From NCBI GenBank assembly GCA_015064195.1, contig SVSO01000169.1:1-6511 (forward strand): 6,511 nucleotides of DNA, given 5' to 3'. Position 1 is the first letter of the stretch; each line of letters begins with the position of its first letter. This DNA is from Oscillospiraceae bacterium (lineage in GTDB: Bacteria; Bacillota_A; Clostridia; Oscillospirales; CAG-272). The notes under the pieces are model-generated. The model made no database searches. It was given only the letters and a program-made list of their open reading frames with translations, and was not told the DNA's origin. Made by a program: the position numbers and the translations under genes. Shown here one piece after another: positions 1 to 5,607 of this stretch.

Positions 1-1
1 G

Positions 2-481
2 GGACTCTTCGCGGGAAGCCTCGGCGTGATCCTGAACCGATACCGCACGGCGGTCAACATCGCCACAGGCGCGCTGGTGATCCTGTTCGGACTCTCCTAT
101 CTCGAGGTCATCCGCCTGCCCTTCTTCACGGGCATGAAGCGGATGGGGCAGGTCAAAAGCGTATCCGGCGCGTTTCTGTTCGGACTCATCTATTCCGTCA
201 GCCTGACACCCTGCGTCGGTGCATTCCTCGGATCAGCACTGATGCTGGCATCCTCCGCGGGAAGCGCGTGGATGGGCGTGCTGCTGCTCCTATGCTATTC
301 GTTGGGGCTTGGCGTACCGTTCATCATATCGGCGATGCTGCTCGAACGGCTGGGCGACGTGTTTGGCTTCATCAAGCGCAACTACCGCACGGTCAACGCG
401 GTCTGCGGCGGATTTCTGATCCTGCTGGGACTTTTGATGATGACCGGACTTCTGGGACGCGCGATGGCGCTCCTGCAATGA
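2..481 (+). CDS. ccdA: CcdA-family thiol-disulfide transmembrane electron carrier (5' end missing)
   Basis: The 3' part of a polytopic membrane protein, open from the window edge (frame starts at base 2, 159 residues) to a TGA. CcdA/DsbD-core proteins carry reducing equivalents from cytosolic thioredoxin across the membrane to extracytoplasmic thioredoxin-fold proteins, using one catalytic cysteine in each of two homologous three-helix halves. What is visible is the end of the first half and all of the second. The second-half signature TPCVGAFLG has its redox cysteine encoded at 212-214, followed by two long hydrophobic helices. The first catalytic cysteine must lie upstream of the window. 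A GTG at 26 is an internal valine codon, not a start, because similar hydrophobic sequence continues before it. The next gene is a TlpA-like protein only a few bases downstream, which fits the usual ccdA-tlpA pairing and supports the assignment over other small membrane transporters. Confidence 0.87.
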   Translation, partial: GLFAGSLGVILNRYRTAVNIATGALVILFGLSYLEVIRLPFFTGMKRMGQVKSVSGAFLFGLIYSVSLTPCVGAFLGSALMLASSAGSAWMGVLLLLCYSLGLGVPFIISAMLLERLGDVFGFIKRNYRTVNAVCGGFLILLGLLMMTGLLGRAMALLQ

Positions 482-486
482 GGTGA

Positions 487-1101
487 ATGATGAAAAAAAT
501 AATCCTGTTTATTCTCGGCGGAGCATTTCTGGTGCTGCTCATCGCGGGCGCATCGGCTGCATACAGCAGTCTGAGCGCGAAGTATCAGCCGGGCGGAGAT
601 TTTCCGACCATAGGCGATAAAGTCGCCGTCGATACCACCGCCGGGGCGCATACCCACGATACCGACGCGCCGGGCGATGAAGAAACCGTCGCCGCACCCG
701 ATTTCACCGTCTATGATACCGACGGCAACGCCGTCAGCCTGTCCGATTTCGCCGGAAAGCCGGTGGTTGTCAACTTCTGGGCGACATGGTGCCCACCGTG
801 CAAGTCCGAGCTTCCCGATTTTGAGGCGGCGTGGAAGACCTACGGCGATGAAGTGGAATTCCTGATGGTCAATCTGGCGGACGACAGAGATACGCCGGAG
901 AAGGTGGAAGCGTTTATGGCGGACAACGGCTATGAATTCCCGCTCTACTACGATTCGGAGTATGACGCGGCGTATACCTACGGTATCTACTCGATTCCCG
1001 TATCGCTGTTCATCGATGCCGACGGCAACCTGGCGAAGGGCTACATCGGCGCGCTGAATGCGGCGGTCATCGAATCCTGTATCAAAGAAATACTGCCTTA
1101 A
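487..1101 (+). CDS. TlpA/ResA-like membrane-anchored thiol-disulfide oxidoreductase
   Basis: A 204-residue protein with a lysine-led hydrophobic N-terminus (about residues 5-26), then a low-complexity His/Asp/Glu-rich linker (about 50-67), then a thioredoxin fold (about 68-204). The redox motif is WCPPC (Cys102 and Cys105), and the cis-proline is in SIPVS (Pro171). WCPPC and the PDF...G..V.LSDFAGK lead-in are typical of the TlpA/ResA/AhpC-TSA group, which reduces extracytoplasmic disulfides outside the membrane. There is no lipobox cysteine, so the N-terminus is either an uncleaved anchor or is cut after ASA (residue 24). Cys198 is an additional cysteine near the C-terminus. A second ATG at 490 gives better spacing from the GAGGTGA ribosome site (480-486) and may be the real start. 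It lies directly behind ccdA, its expected electron donor. Its target (apocytochrome, peroxide or other protein) cannot be told from the sequence. Confidence 0.88.
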   Translation: MMKKIILFILGGAFLVLLIAGASAAYSSLSAKYQPGGDFPTIGDKVAVDTTAGAHTHDTDAPGDEETVAAPDFTVYDTDGNAVSLSDFAGKPVVVNFWATWCPPCKSELPDFEAAWKTYGDEVEFLMVNLADDRDTPEKVEAFMADNGYEFPLYYDSEYDAAYTYGIYSIPVSLFIDADGNLAKGYIGALNAAVIESCIKEILP

Positions 1102-1112
1102 CGGAGGAACCT

Positions 1113-1310
1113 ATGAAAATCACACTCAATCCCGACGCCGAGATCGTGAAAACGGTCAAGGAAGGCCTCGCCGCGAAAGGCGGTTACTGTCCCTGCCGTC
1201 TCGGCAAGGACGAAGACAACAAATGTATGTGCCGCGAATTCCGCGAACAGATCGCAGACCCCGATTTCGAGGGCTACTGCCACTGCATGCTTTACTACAA
1301 ACACAAATAA
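1113..1310 (+). CDS. Ferredoxin-thioredoxin reductase catalytic-subunit-like iron-sulfur protein
   Basis: A 65-residue cytosolic protein with three Cys-x-Cys motifs: CPCR (Cys26, Cys28), CMC (Cys38, Cys40) and CHCMLY (Cys57, Cys59). The CPCR and CHC-[MG]-L-[FY] signatures are those of the FTR catalytic subunit, in which a [4Fe-4S] cluster next to a redox disulfide passes electrons one at a time from ferredoxin to the disulfide of thioredoxin. The spacing (9 residues between the first two pairs, 16 between the last two) is the reverse of the plant/cyanobacterial order, and the protein is much shorter than those enzymes, so it belongs to a compact anaerobe-type subfamily. No variable subunit is present. 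GGAGGA lies just upstream of the ATG. The gene sits between a TlpA-like gene and trxA in one operon, making that thioredoxin its likely partner. Family membership is clear; activity with ferredoxin is inferred. Confidence 0.85.
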   Translation: MKITLNPDAEIVKTVKEGLAAKGGYCPCRLGKDEDNKCMCREFREQIADPDFEGYCHCMLYYKHK

Positions 1311-1330
1311 AAAACAAAGGAGAAACAATC

Positions 1331-1642
1331 ATGGCTGAAATTACGATCAATGCAAAGAATTTTGAAGAAGAAGTATTAAAATCCGATCTGCCCGTCGTGC
1401 TCGACTTCTGGGCAAGCTGGTGCGGCCCGTGCAAGATGCTGGCTCCCGAGCTTTCGAAGCTCGCTGAGGCGTATGAAGGCAAGATCAAGGTCGGTAAGGT
1501 CAACGTGGACGATGAGGGCGAGCTTGCGATGAAGTTTGGCATCATGAGCATCCCCACGGTGATGGTATTCAAGGGCGGCGAGGCGGTCAGAACAGCCATC
1601 GGCTACCGTCCGATGGCGGAGCTTGAAAAGCTGCTTGACTGA
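1331..1642 (+). CDS. trxA: Thioredoxin
   Basis: A 103-residue single-domain thioredoxin of standard length. The canonical FWASWCGPCK motif places the redox pair at Cys31 and Cys34. Asp25 corresponds to the buried aspartate (Asp26) of E. coli thioredoxin, and the cis-proline is Pro75 in SIPTV. There is no signal sequence, so it is cytosolic. The open frame extends far upstream in phase, but the start at 1331 is fixed by AAAGGAGAA at 1316-1324 and by homology, since upstream residues do not resemble thioredoxin. It is the last gene of the redox operon, 20 bases after the FTR-like gene. It can plausibly be reduced by that protein and in turn feed CcdA. Identification is essentially certain; the choice of electron donor is inference. 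Confidence 0.96.
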   Translation: MAEITINAKNFEEEVLKSDLPVVLDFWASWCGPCKMLAPELSKLAEAYEGKIKVGKVNVDDEGELAMKFGIMSIPTVMVFKGGEAVRTAIGYRPMAELEKLLD

Positions 1643-1650
1643 ATGATAAC

Positions 1651-1682
1651 AAAATCTCCGCGGAGAAATCCGCGGAGATTTT
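1651..1682. terminator. Bidirectional rho-independent terminator between trxA and the araC-type gene
   Basis: A perfect 13-bp inverted repeat (1651-1663 pairs with 1670-1682) with a 6-base loop AGAAAT. The GC-rich core is CTCCGCGG, with an A tract on the left and TTTT on the right, followed by TCATTTT. It can therefore end transcription from either side. It starts 8 bases after the trxA stop and its last base overlaps the stop codon of the convergent regulator gene. Confidence 0.9.
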
Positions 1683-2533
1683 CATTTTCCTTCCCGATAG
1701 GCGCTGGGGGTCATGCCTGTTCGCTTTTTGAAGATACGGCTGAAGTACAGGGCATTGTCGTAGCCGACAGCAGCTGCGATCTCAGCGATGGTTTTGGTGG
1801 AATTTTCGAGGTAGCCCTTCGCTGCCGCGATGCGTAGCTGGGTGATATACTGCATCGGCGGAACCTTCATGACGCTCTTGAAGCTGTGGATGAACCAATT
1901 GACGCTCATCAAGTGCTCCTCGGCATACTGCTCAATGGATATGGGCTTTGCATAGTTTTCGTTAAAATAATGAATCGCCCGCTCAATATCGTTGATGGTA
2001 TCGTTTTTGGTCTGCTGGCTTTCCTTGATGTATCGGTTGATTGTCAGGAAAATATGGTGCAGGAACAATTTGATGACATCCTCATAATTGGCACGCTGCA
2101 GCTGCAGTTCACGGATGATCTGATTGTAAATCCACGGATAATCGGGCGACACACCGGTGAAAAATACGTTCTCATCCTTCGGTAGCTCGTAGCTGTCCAG
2201 ATATTCCTCGATTTTGCTGCCAGTAAAATGTACCCAGTAGACTTCGGTCTTATCCTCAGCATAATAATTGTAAACCTGCGGCTCCTTCGGACGGAAGAGC
2301 ACCATATGCCCCTTGGTTACTACCGTCGCAGTCTCGCTTCCTTTGAAATAGAAGTAACCCTTTCCGGAGGCAATATACAGCAGCTGATAATCGTTTCTGC
2401 CTTCCGGATGTGGCGTTTCGATATCCGGGCCGGAGTGGATACGGTAATATCCGCAGTTGTTGATTTTAAGCGGTACGGTGAGATCCTCCAAATTCGGATT
2501 CTCATCATCGACATATGCTACGTTGATGTACAT
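1682..2533 (-). CDS. AraC-family transcriptional regulator with N-terminal cupin sensor
   Basis: A 283-residue regulator of standard AraC-family length. Residues about 40-105 form a cupin-like ligand-binding domain (GRNDYQLLYI, ASGKGYFYF, the GHMVLFRP loop, VYWVHFTG), typical of sugar-sensing members. Residues about 183-283 form the DNA-binding domain with two helix-turn-helix units: SIEQYAEEHLMSVNWFIHSFK (about 199-219) and TIAEIAAAVGYDNALYFSRIFK (about 248-269), ending in the family signature G-M-T-P-S-A-Y-R. A GTG four codons upstream (2545) is possible. The ATG at 2533 is preferred because GGAGG (2539-2543, minus strand) sits at ideal spacing before it, whereas the GTG would lie inside that ribosome site. 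The gene is divergent from a GPH-type sugar symporter, which it most likely controls. The inducer cannot be identified. Confidence 0.93.
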   Translation of the reverse strand: MYINVAYVDDENPNLEDLTVPLKINNCGYYRIHSGPDIETPHPEGRNDYQLLYIASGKGYFYFKGSETATVVTKGHMVLFRPKEPQVYNYYAEDKTEVYWVHFTGSKIEEYLDSYELPKDENVFFTGVSPDYPWIYNQIIRELQLQRANYEDVIKLFLHHIFLTINRYIKESQQTKNDTINDIERAIHYFNENYAKPISIEQYAEEHLMSVNWFIHSFKSVMKVPPMQYITQLRIAAAKGYLENSTKTIAEIAAAVGYDNALYFSRIFKKRTGMTPSAYREGK

Positions 2534-2563
2534 AAAAACCTCCACAAAAGTGATTATGTCTAT

Positions 2564-2592
2564 ATTCTACCACATTTTGTGCAGTATTTCAA
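2564..2592 (-). promoter_or_regulatory. Predicted sigma-A promoter of the araC-type gene
   Basis: On the minus strand TTGAAA (-35, 2587-2592) is separated by 17 bp from TAGAAT (-10, 2564-2569). A TG one base before the -10 makes it an extended -10. A transcript would start near 2557, about 24 bases before the ATG at 2533. A small palindrome CACATTTTGTG (2571-2581) lies in the spacer. Confidence 0.68.
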
Positions 2593-2635
2593 GGGGAATG
2601 GGGGATTTTGTATATACTTGCGTTAATTTTATATA

Positions 2636-2664
2636 TTGACCCGATGATAAAGTGATGGTATAAT
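2636..2664 (+). promoter_or_regulatory. Predicted near-consensus sigma-A promoter of the sugar symporter gene
   Basis: TTGACC (-35, 2636-2641), a 17-bp spacer and a perfect TATAAT (-10, 2659-2664) preceded by TGG, giving an extended -10. The expected transcript start is near 2671, leaving a 5' leader of about 40 bases with AAAAGGAG as ribosome site. The 43 bp between the two divergent -35 boxes (2593-2635) is the natural place for the AraC-type regulator to bind. It contains the AT-rich palindrome GTATATAC (2610-2617) and a tandem GGGGAAT/GGGGGAT. A promoter this close to consensus would need repression to be silent. Confidence 0.75.
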
Positions 2665-2711
2665 AGAAATGCAAGGTTAAGCCCGGCAAAATCACTGAAA
2701 AGGAGTACATC

Positions 2712-4103
2712 ATGGAACAGAAAAAGTATCTGAAATGGTATCACAAGGTCGGTTACGGAACCGGCGACGTTGCGGGAAACTGTGTGTATGCACTGCTGAC
2801 CGCATTTATGATGATCTATCTGACCGATACGGTTGGACTCAGTATGGGTATTGTCAGCACGCTGATCGCTGTATCCAAGATTTTTGACGGCGTGTCGGAC
2901 TTCTTTTTCGGCAGAATGATCGATAAGACCCACACAAAAATGGGCAAGGCGCGCCCGTGGATGCTGTGGCCGTACATCGGCTGCTCGGTTTGTCTCATTG
3001 CCTGCTTTGCAATTCCCATGAGCTGGGGCGAAACCGCACAGTATGTGTTCTTCTTTATTTCGTATACGCTGCTCAATGCGGTGTTCTTTACTGCGAACAA
3101 CATTGCCTATGCGGCTCTCACCGCGCTGATCACAAAAAATACGAGCGAACGGGTTCAGCTCGGCTCTGTCCGTTTCATCTTCGCATTTGCGACGAAAATC
3201 ATCATCGAAGCGGTTACGGTGCATGCGGTAATCTGGCTCGGCAGCGGTGCCTCTGCATGGAGAACCATTGCGATTTTCTATGCGATTCTCGGCCTGATTG
3301 CGAACACCCTGTCTGTATTCTCCGTCAAGGAGCTTCCGGAGGCGGACGAGGGGATGGAGGAGGAGCGCGAGGAAGAACATAAGCTCACTTTCTTCAAATC
3401 CTTCCGGCTGCTGCTGAGCAATCAATACTATGTGGTTATCTGCATCACCTATATCCTGACTCAGCTGTATGCCTCTGTGATCGGTATCGGCACCTATTAT
3501 GCGAAGTATATTCTCGGTGACGAAGGCCTCTTCGGCGACCTTTCTCTCGCTATCAATATCACTATGGTTGTATCACTGATTGCTCTGCCTATGGTGATTC
3601 AGAAAATGGGCGGTATGTATAAGCTGAATTTGCTTGGCTATCTCGTTGCCGTGGTCGGTAGAATTGGTGTGATGGCAGCCGGATATATGGGCAGCATTCC
3701 GCTGATGCTTGCGTTTACAGCGCTGGCGACTCTGGGCATTGCGCCGCTTCAAGGCGACATGAATGCGCTGATCGCGTCCTGCTCCGAATACACGACGCTG
3801 ACCACCGGTCACCGTCTGGATGGTATGATGTATTCCTGTTCGTCTCTGGGCATCAAGGTTGGCGGCGCGTTCGGTACTGCTATCTGCGGCTGGCTTCTCG
3901 ATGCGGCGGGGTATGTGGAGAATGCAGCGGCTCAGAACGCAGGTACCGTCGGCATGCTGCAGTTCCTGTATCTGTGGGCACCCATTCTCATCTGCTGCGT
4001 GATCACGCTGCTGCTCTCGCTTCTCAAGGTGGAAAAGGCAAACACAAAGCTGCTGGCTGAACGAGTCGATAAGACGGTTCCGGATGTGTATGGAAGTGTT
4101 TGA
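2712..4103 (+). CDS. GPH-family sugar:cation symporter (MelB/XylP/GusB type)
   Basis: A 463-residue membrane protein with about 12 hydrophobic helices and a charged central loop (about 206-226, acidic), the layout of the glycoside-pentoside-hexuronide:cation symporter branch of the major facilitator superfamily. Family marks include YGTGDVAGN near the N-terminus, KIFDGVSDFFFGRMIDKTHTKMGKARPW split across helix 2 and the following loop (about 56-83), and GIKVGGAFG in a late helix. Asp59 and Asp63 occupy the positions of the two helix-2 aspartates that bind the coupling cation in MelB, and Lys382 corresponds to the helix-11 lysine. There is no C-terminal PTS EIIA-like domain, unlike LacS. The divergent AraC-type regulator suggests sugar-induced expression. 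No glycoside hydrolase lies nearby to indicate the substrate, which may be an oligosaccharide, glucuronide or pentoside. Confidence 0.92.
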   Translation: MEQKKYLKWYHKVGYGTGDVAGNCVYALLTAFMMIYLTDTVGLSMGIVSTLIAVSKIFDGVSDFFFGRMIDKTHTKMGKARPWMLWPYIGCSVCLIACFAIPMSWGETAQYVFFFISYTLLNAVFFTANNIAYAALTALITKNTSERVQLGSVRFIFAFATKIIIEAVTVHAVIWLGSGASAWRTIAIFYAILGLIANTLSVFSVKELPEADEGMEEEREEEHKLTFFKSFRLLLSNQYYVVICITYILTQLYASVIGIGTYYAKYILGDEGLFGDLSLAINITMVVSLIALPMVIQKMGGMYKLNLLGYLVAVVGRIGVMAAGYMGSIPLMLAFTALATLGIAPLQGDMNALIASCSEYTTLTTGHRLDGMMYSCSSLGIKVGGAFGTAICGWLLDAAGYVENAAAQNAGTVGMLQFLYLWAPILICCVITLLLSLLKVEKANTKLLAERVDKTVPDVYGSV

Positions 4104-4120
4104 ATGATAGCAGAATAACA

Positions 4121-4155
4121 AAGACGCTCCGAACCGGACGGTTCGGAGCGCCTTT
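4121..4155. terminator. Bidirectional rho-independent terminator between symporter and yccF
   Basis: An 11-bp perfect stem CGCTCCGAACC (4125-4135) with GGTTCGGAGCG (4140-4150) and a tetraloop GGAC. The stem extends past one mismatch by G-C and A-T pairs into AA on the left and CCTTT on the right. It lies between the symporter stop (4103) and the stop of the convergent gene (4157), so it can serve both. Confidence 0.85.
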
Positions 4156-4156
4156 C

Positions 4157-4516
4157 CTACTTCACAACAGCGCCGAAGGGCATCAGCGCCAGCTTGGCCA
4201 GCTTGAAGTGTTGCTTGCCGAAGGGGATGCCGATGATGGTGATGCAGAAGATCACGCCGAAGGTGGCATGCTCGATTGCCAGCGGCAGGCCGGAGGTGAC
4301 GATCCAGATGATGTTCAGCAGCAGCGAAACCGCGCCGTTCCCGAGAATGATCTCCTTGCCGAAGGGCGAGAAGGAGAGCGCCGCGAATTTGAAGCACTGC
4401 AGGCCGATGGGAATGCCGACGATCGTGATGCACCACAAAAGACCGAGCAGCGCCCATGTCAGCCCGGCGATCAGTCCGCCGAGGAGAAACCAGATGATGT
4501 TGCCAAGACAGCTCAT
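4157..4516 (-). CDS. yccF: YccF-domain inner membrane protein
   Basis: A 119-residue, very hydrophobic protein made of two tandem copies of a 48-residue unit (residues 6-53 and 68-115). Each copy runs NIIW...CITI[VI]GIP[IF]G.Q.FK.A...[SM]PFG. This duplicated pattern is the YccF (DUF307) family, of unknown function and predicted to lie in the cell membrane. Four hydrophobic segments are visible, two per repeat. The start is supported by AAGGTGA (minus strand, around 4521-4527) four to five bases before the ATG. It is monocistronic, divergent from the glycyl-radical activase and convergent with the symporter, so context does not reveal a role. Family assignment is confident; no function is proposed. 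Confidence 0.9.
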   Translation of the reverse strand: MSCLGNIIWFLLGGLIAGLTWALLGLLWCITIVGIPIGLQCFKFAALSFSPFGKEIILGNGAVSLLLNIIWIVTSGLPLAIEHATFGVIFCITIIGIPFGKQHFKLAKLALMPFGAVVK

Positions 4517-4549
4517 AAAATCACCTTAAATCATGTATTTTCGGAATGG

Positions 4550-4567
4550 CTGCCGAAGGTACGGCAG
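4550..4567 (-). other. Hairpin at the 5' end of the predicted yccF transcript
   Basis: CTGCCG (4550-4555) and CGGCAG (4562-4567) form a 6-bp stem with a 6-base loop. On the minus strand this begins about six bases after the predicted yccF start site, where such hairpins can protect the mRNA 5' end. On the plus strand it is followed by TTTCTTTCTTT and resembles a weak terminator, but no plus-strand gene points into it. A competing short stem (TTCGG 4540-4544 with CCGAA 4553-4557) overlaps it. Confidence 0.4.
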
Positions 4568-4579
4568 TTTCTTTCTTTA

Positions 4580-4588
4580 ATTATACCA
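4580..4588 (-). promoter_or_regulatory. Predicted extended -10 promoter of yccF
   Basis: On the minus strand TGG-TATAAT gives a perfect -10 (4580-4585) with an extended TGn element. No good -35 hexamer is seen at 16-18 bp. The transcript would begin near 4573, giving a leader of about 57 bases. Confidence 0.55.
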
Positions 4589-4628
4589 TTTTTTGTTACA
4601 AATTACTATATCATTTCTTTGAACTTTA

Positions 4629-4637
4629 TGATAAAAT
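4629..4637 (+). promoter_or_regulatory. Possible extended -10 promoter of the activase gene
   Basis: TGATAAAAT reads as an extended -10 (TG, one base, TAAAAT at 4632-4637) about 30 bases before the ATG at 4668. No convincing -35 stands at the right distance. The TTGAAC at 4619-4624 is too close to pair with it, so activator dependence is possible. Confidence 0.35.
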
Positions 4638-4667
4638 AATCGTAACACAATCTGCGAGGTACTGCAC

Positions 4668-5561
4668 ATGACGACTGCTAATGTTTTCAATATCAGCCGC
4701 TGCTGCGTGGATGACGGCCCCGGCATCCGCACAACGGTTTTCCTCAAGGGATGCCCCCTCCGCTGCCTCTGGTGCCACAATCCCGAATCCCAGCGCAGCA
4801 CACGGGAGATCACCTTCGATCCCAATAAATGCACTGCCTGCGGACGCTGCGCGGCGGCATGCCCGAACGGCTGCCACGATATCGCGGAAGGCGTGCACGC
4901 GTACGACCGGGATGCCTGTATTCGCTGCGGTGTCTGCACCGATGCCTGCCGCGCGGAAGCGCTGTCGGCGGTCGGTCGTGAGATGAGCGTGGACGAGGTT
5001 GCTGCGGAAGCGGTGCGAGACCGCATTTTCTACCAGAATTCCGGCGGCGGCGTGACGATTTCCGGCGGCGAGCCGCTGGCACATCCCACGTTCACGGCGG
5101 AGCTGCTGCGAAAGCTGCGCGCGGATGGGATACATACTGCCATTGAGACGAGCGGATACGCCTCGCCGGCGGTTTTTGGCGAAATTGCGCCGCTCTGTGA
5201 TCTGCTGCTGTTCGATTTGAAGGAGACGGATCCCGCGCTGCATAAGAAGTATACGAGCGTGGAGCTGGAGCCGATCCTTGCGAATCTGCGCATGGCGGGT
5301 GAGCTTGGCGTGCCGGTGCATCTGCGCATGCCGATCATCCCCGGCCTCAATGACCGGGAGACACATTTCGCCGCAGCGGCGGAGATCGCGCGGACGATTC
5401 CTACGCTGGTGACGGCGCAGGTGATGCCCTACCACAAGCTGGGCGCGTACAAATACGAAACCCTCGGCGGAAGCTACACGCTCTCCGACATCGAGGAACC
5501 GGATGCCGAAACGAAGAAGCGCTGGCAGACGATGATGGATGAGGGAATCAAAAAGAAATAA
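4668..5561 (+). CDS. Glycyl-radical enzyme activating protein (radical SAM, PflA-like with two extra Fe-S clusters)
   Basis: A 297-residue radical SAM enzyme that would use S-adenosylmethionine and a [4Fe-4S] cluster to place the glycyl radical on a partner enzyme. The start is supported by GAGGT at 4656-4660. DDGPGIRT and FLKGCPLRCLWCHNPES hold the SAM-cluster motif CxxxCxxC (Cys29, Cys33, Cys36). An inserted ferredoxin-like domain follows with two CxxCxxCxxxC sets (Cys55/58/61/65 and Cys84/87/90/94), as in activases of glycerol dehydratase, hydroxyphenylacetate decarboxylase or choline lyase, and unlike minimal PflA. GGGVTISGGEP (126-136) is the SAM-binding glycine motif, and MPYHKLG (253-259) is the usual C-terminal mark. 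Near the N-terminus Cys12-Cys13 stand where relatives often have other residues. No glycyl radical enzyme gene is adjacent, so the substrate protein is unknown. Confidence 0.93.
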   Translation: MTTANVFNISRCCVDDGPGIRTTVFLKGCPLRCLWCHNPESQRSTREITFDPNKCTACGRCAAACPNGCHDIAEGVHAYDRDACIRCGVCTDACRAEALSAVGREMSVDEVAAEAVRDRIFYQNSGGGVTISGGEPLAHPTFTAELLRKLRADGIHTAIETSGYASPAVFGEIAPLCDLLLFDLKETDPALHKKYTSVELEPILANLRMAGELGVPVHLRMPIIPGLNDRETHFAAAAEIARTIPTLVTAQVMPYHKLGAYKYETLGGSYTLSDIEEPDAETKKRWQTMMDEGIKKK

Positions 5562-5569
5562 AGCAAAAC

Positions 5570-5601
5570 ACCGTCGGTATCGCGCTGCGGCTGCCGACGG
5601 T
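5570..5601. terminator. Probable bidirectional terminator between activase and DtxR-type gene
   Basis: ACCGTCGG (5570-5577) pairs perfectly with CCGACGGT (5594-5601) across a 16-base GC-rich interior that may pair a little further. AAAACA precedes it and TATGATTTTATT follows, so U-tracts exist in both directions but are interrupted. It is weaker than the other two terminators in the window. Confidence 0.6.
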
Positions 5602-5607
5602 ATGATT

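Noticed and set aside
1058..1330. In-phase extension of trxA upstream by about 90 codons
   Set aside because: It overlaps the FTR-like gene in another frame, and thioredoxin has its own ribosome site at 1316-1324 and standard length from 1331.
2589..3425. Minus-strand open frame of 278 codons opposite the symporter start
   Set aside because: It covers the symporter promoter and coding region, its composition is low-complexity charged, and it matches no family I recognise.
3573..4457. Minus-strand open frame of 294 codons opposite the symporter and yccF
   Set aside because: It runs through the terminator at 4121-4155, is rich in His/Arg, and overlaps two well-supported genes.
4593..4641. TTGTTA and TTGAAC considered as -35 boxes or FNR/Rex-type sites upstream of the activase
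   Set aside because: Neither stands at a proper distance from a -10, and no symmetric partner half-site was found.
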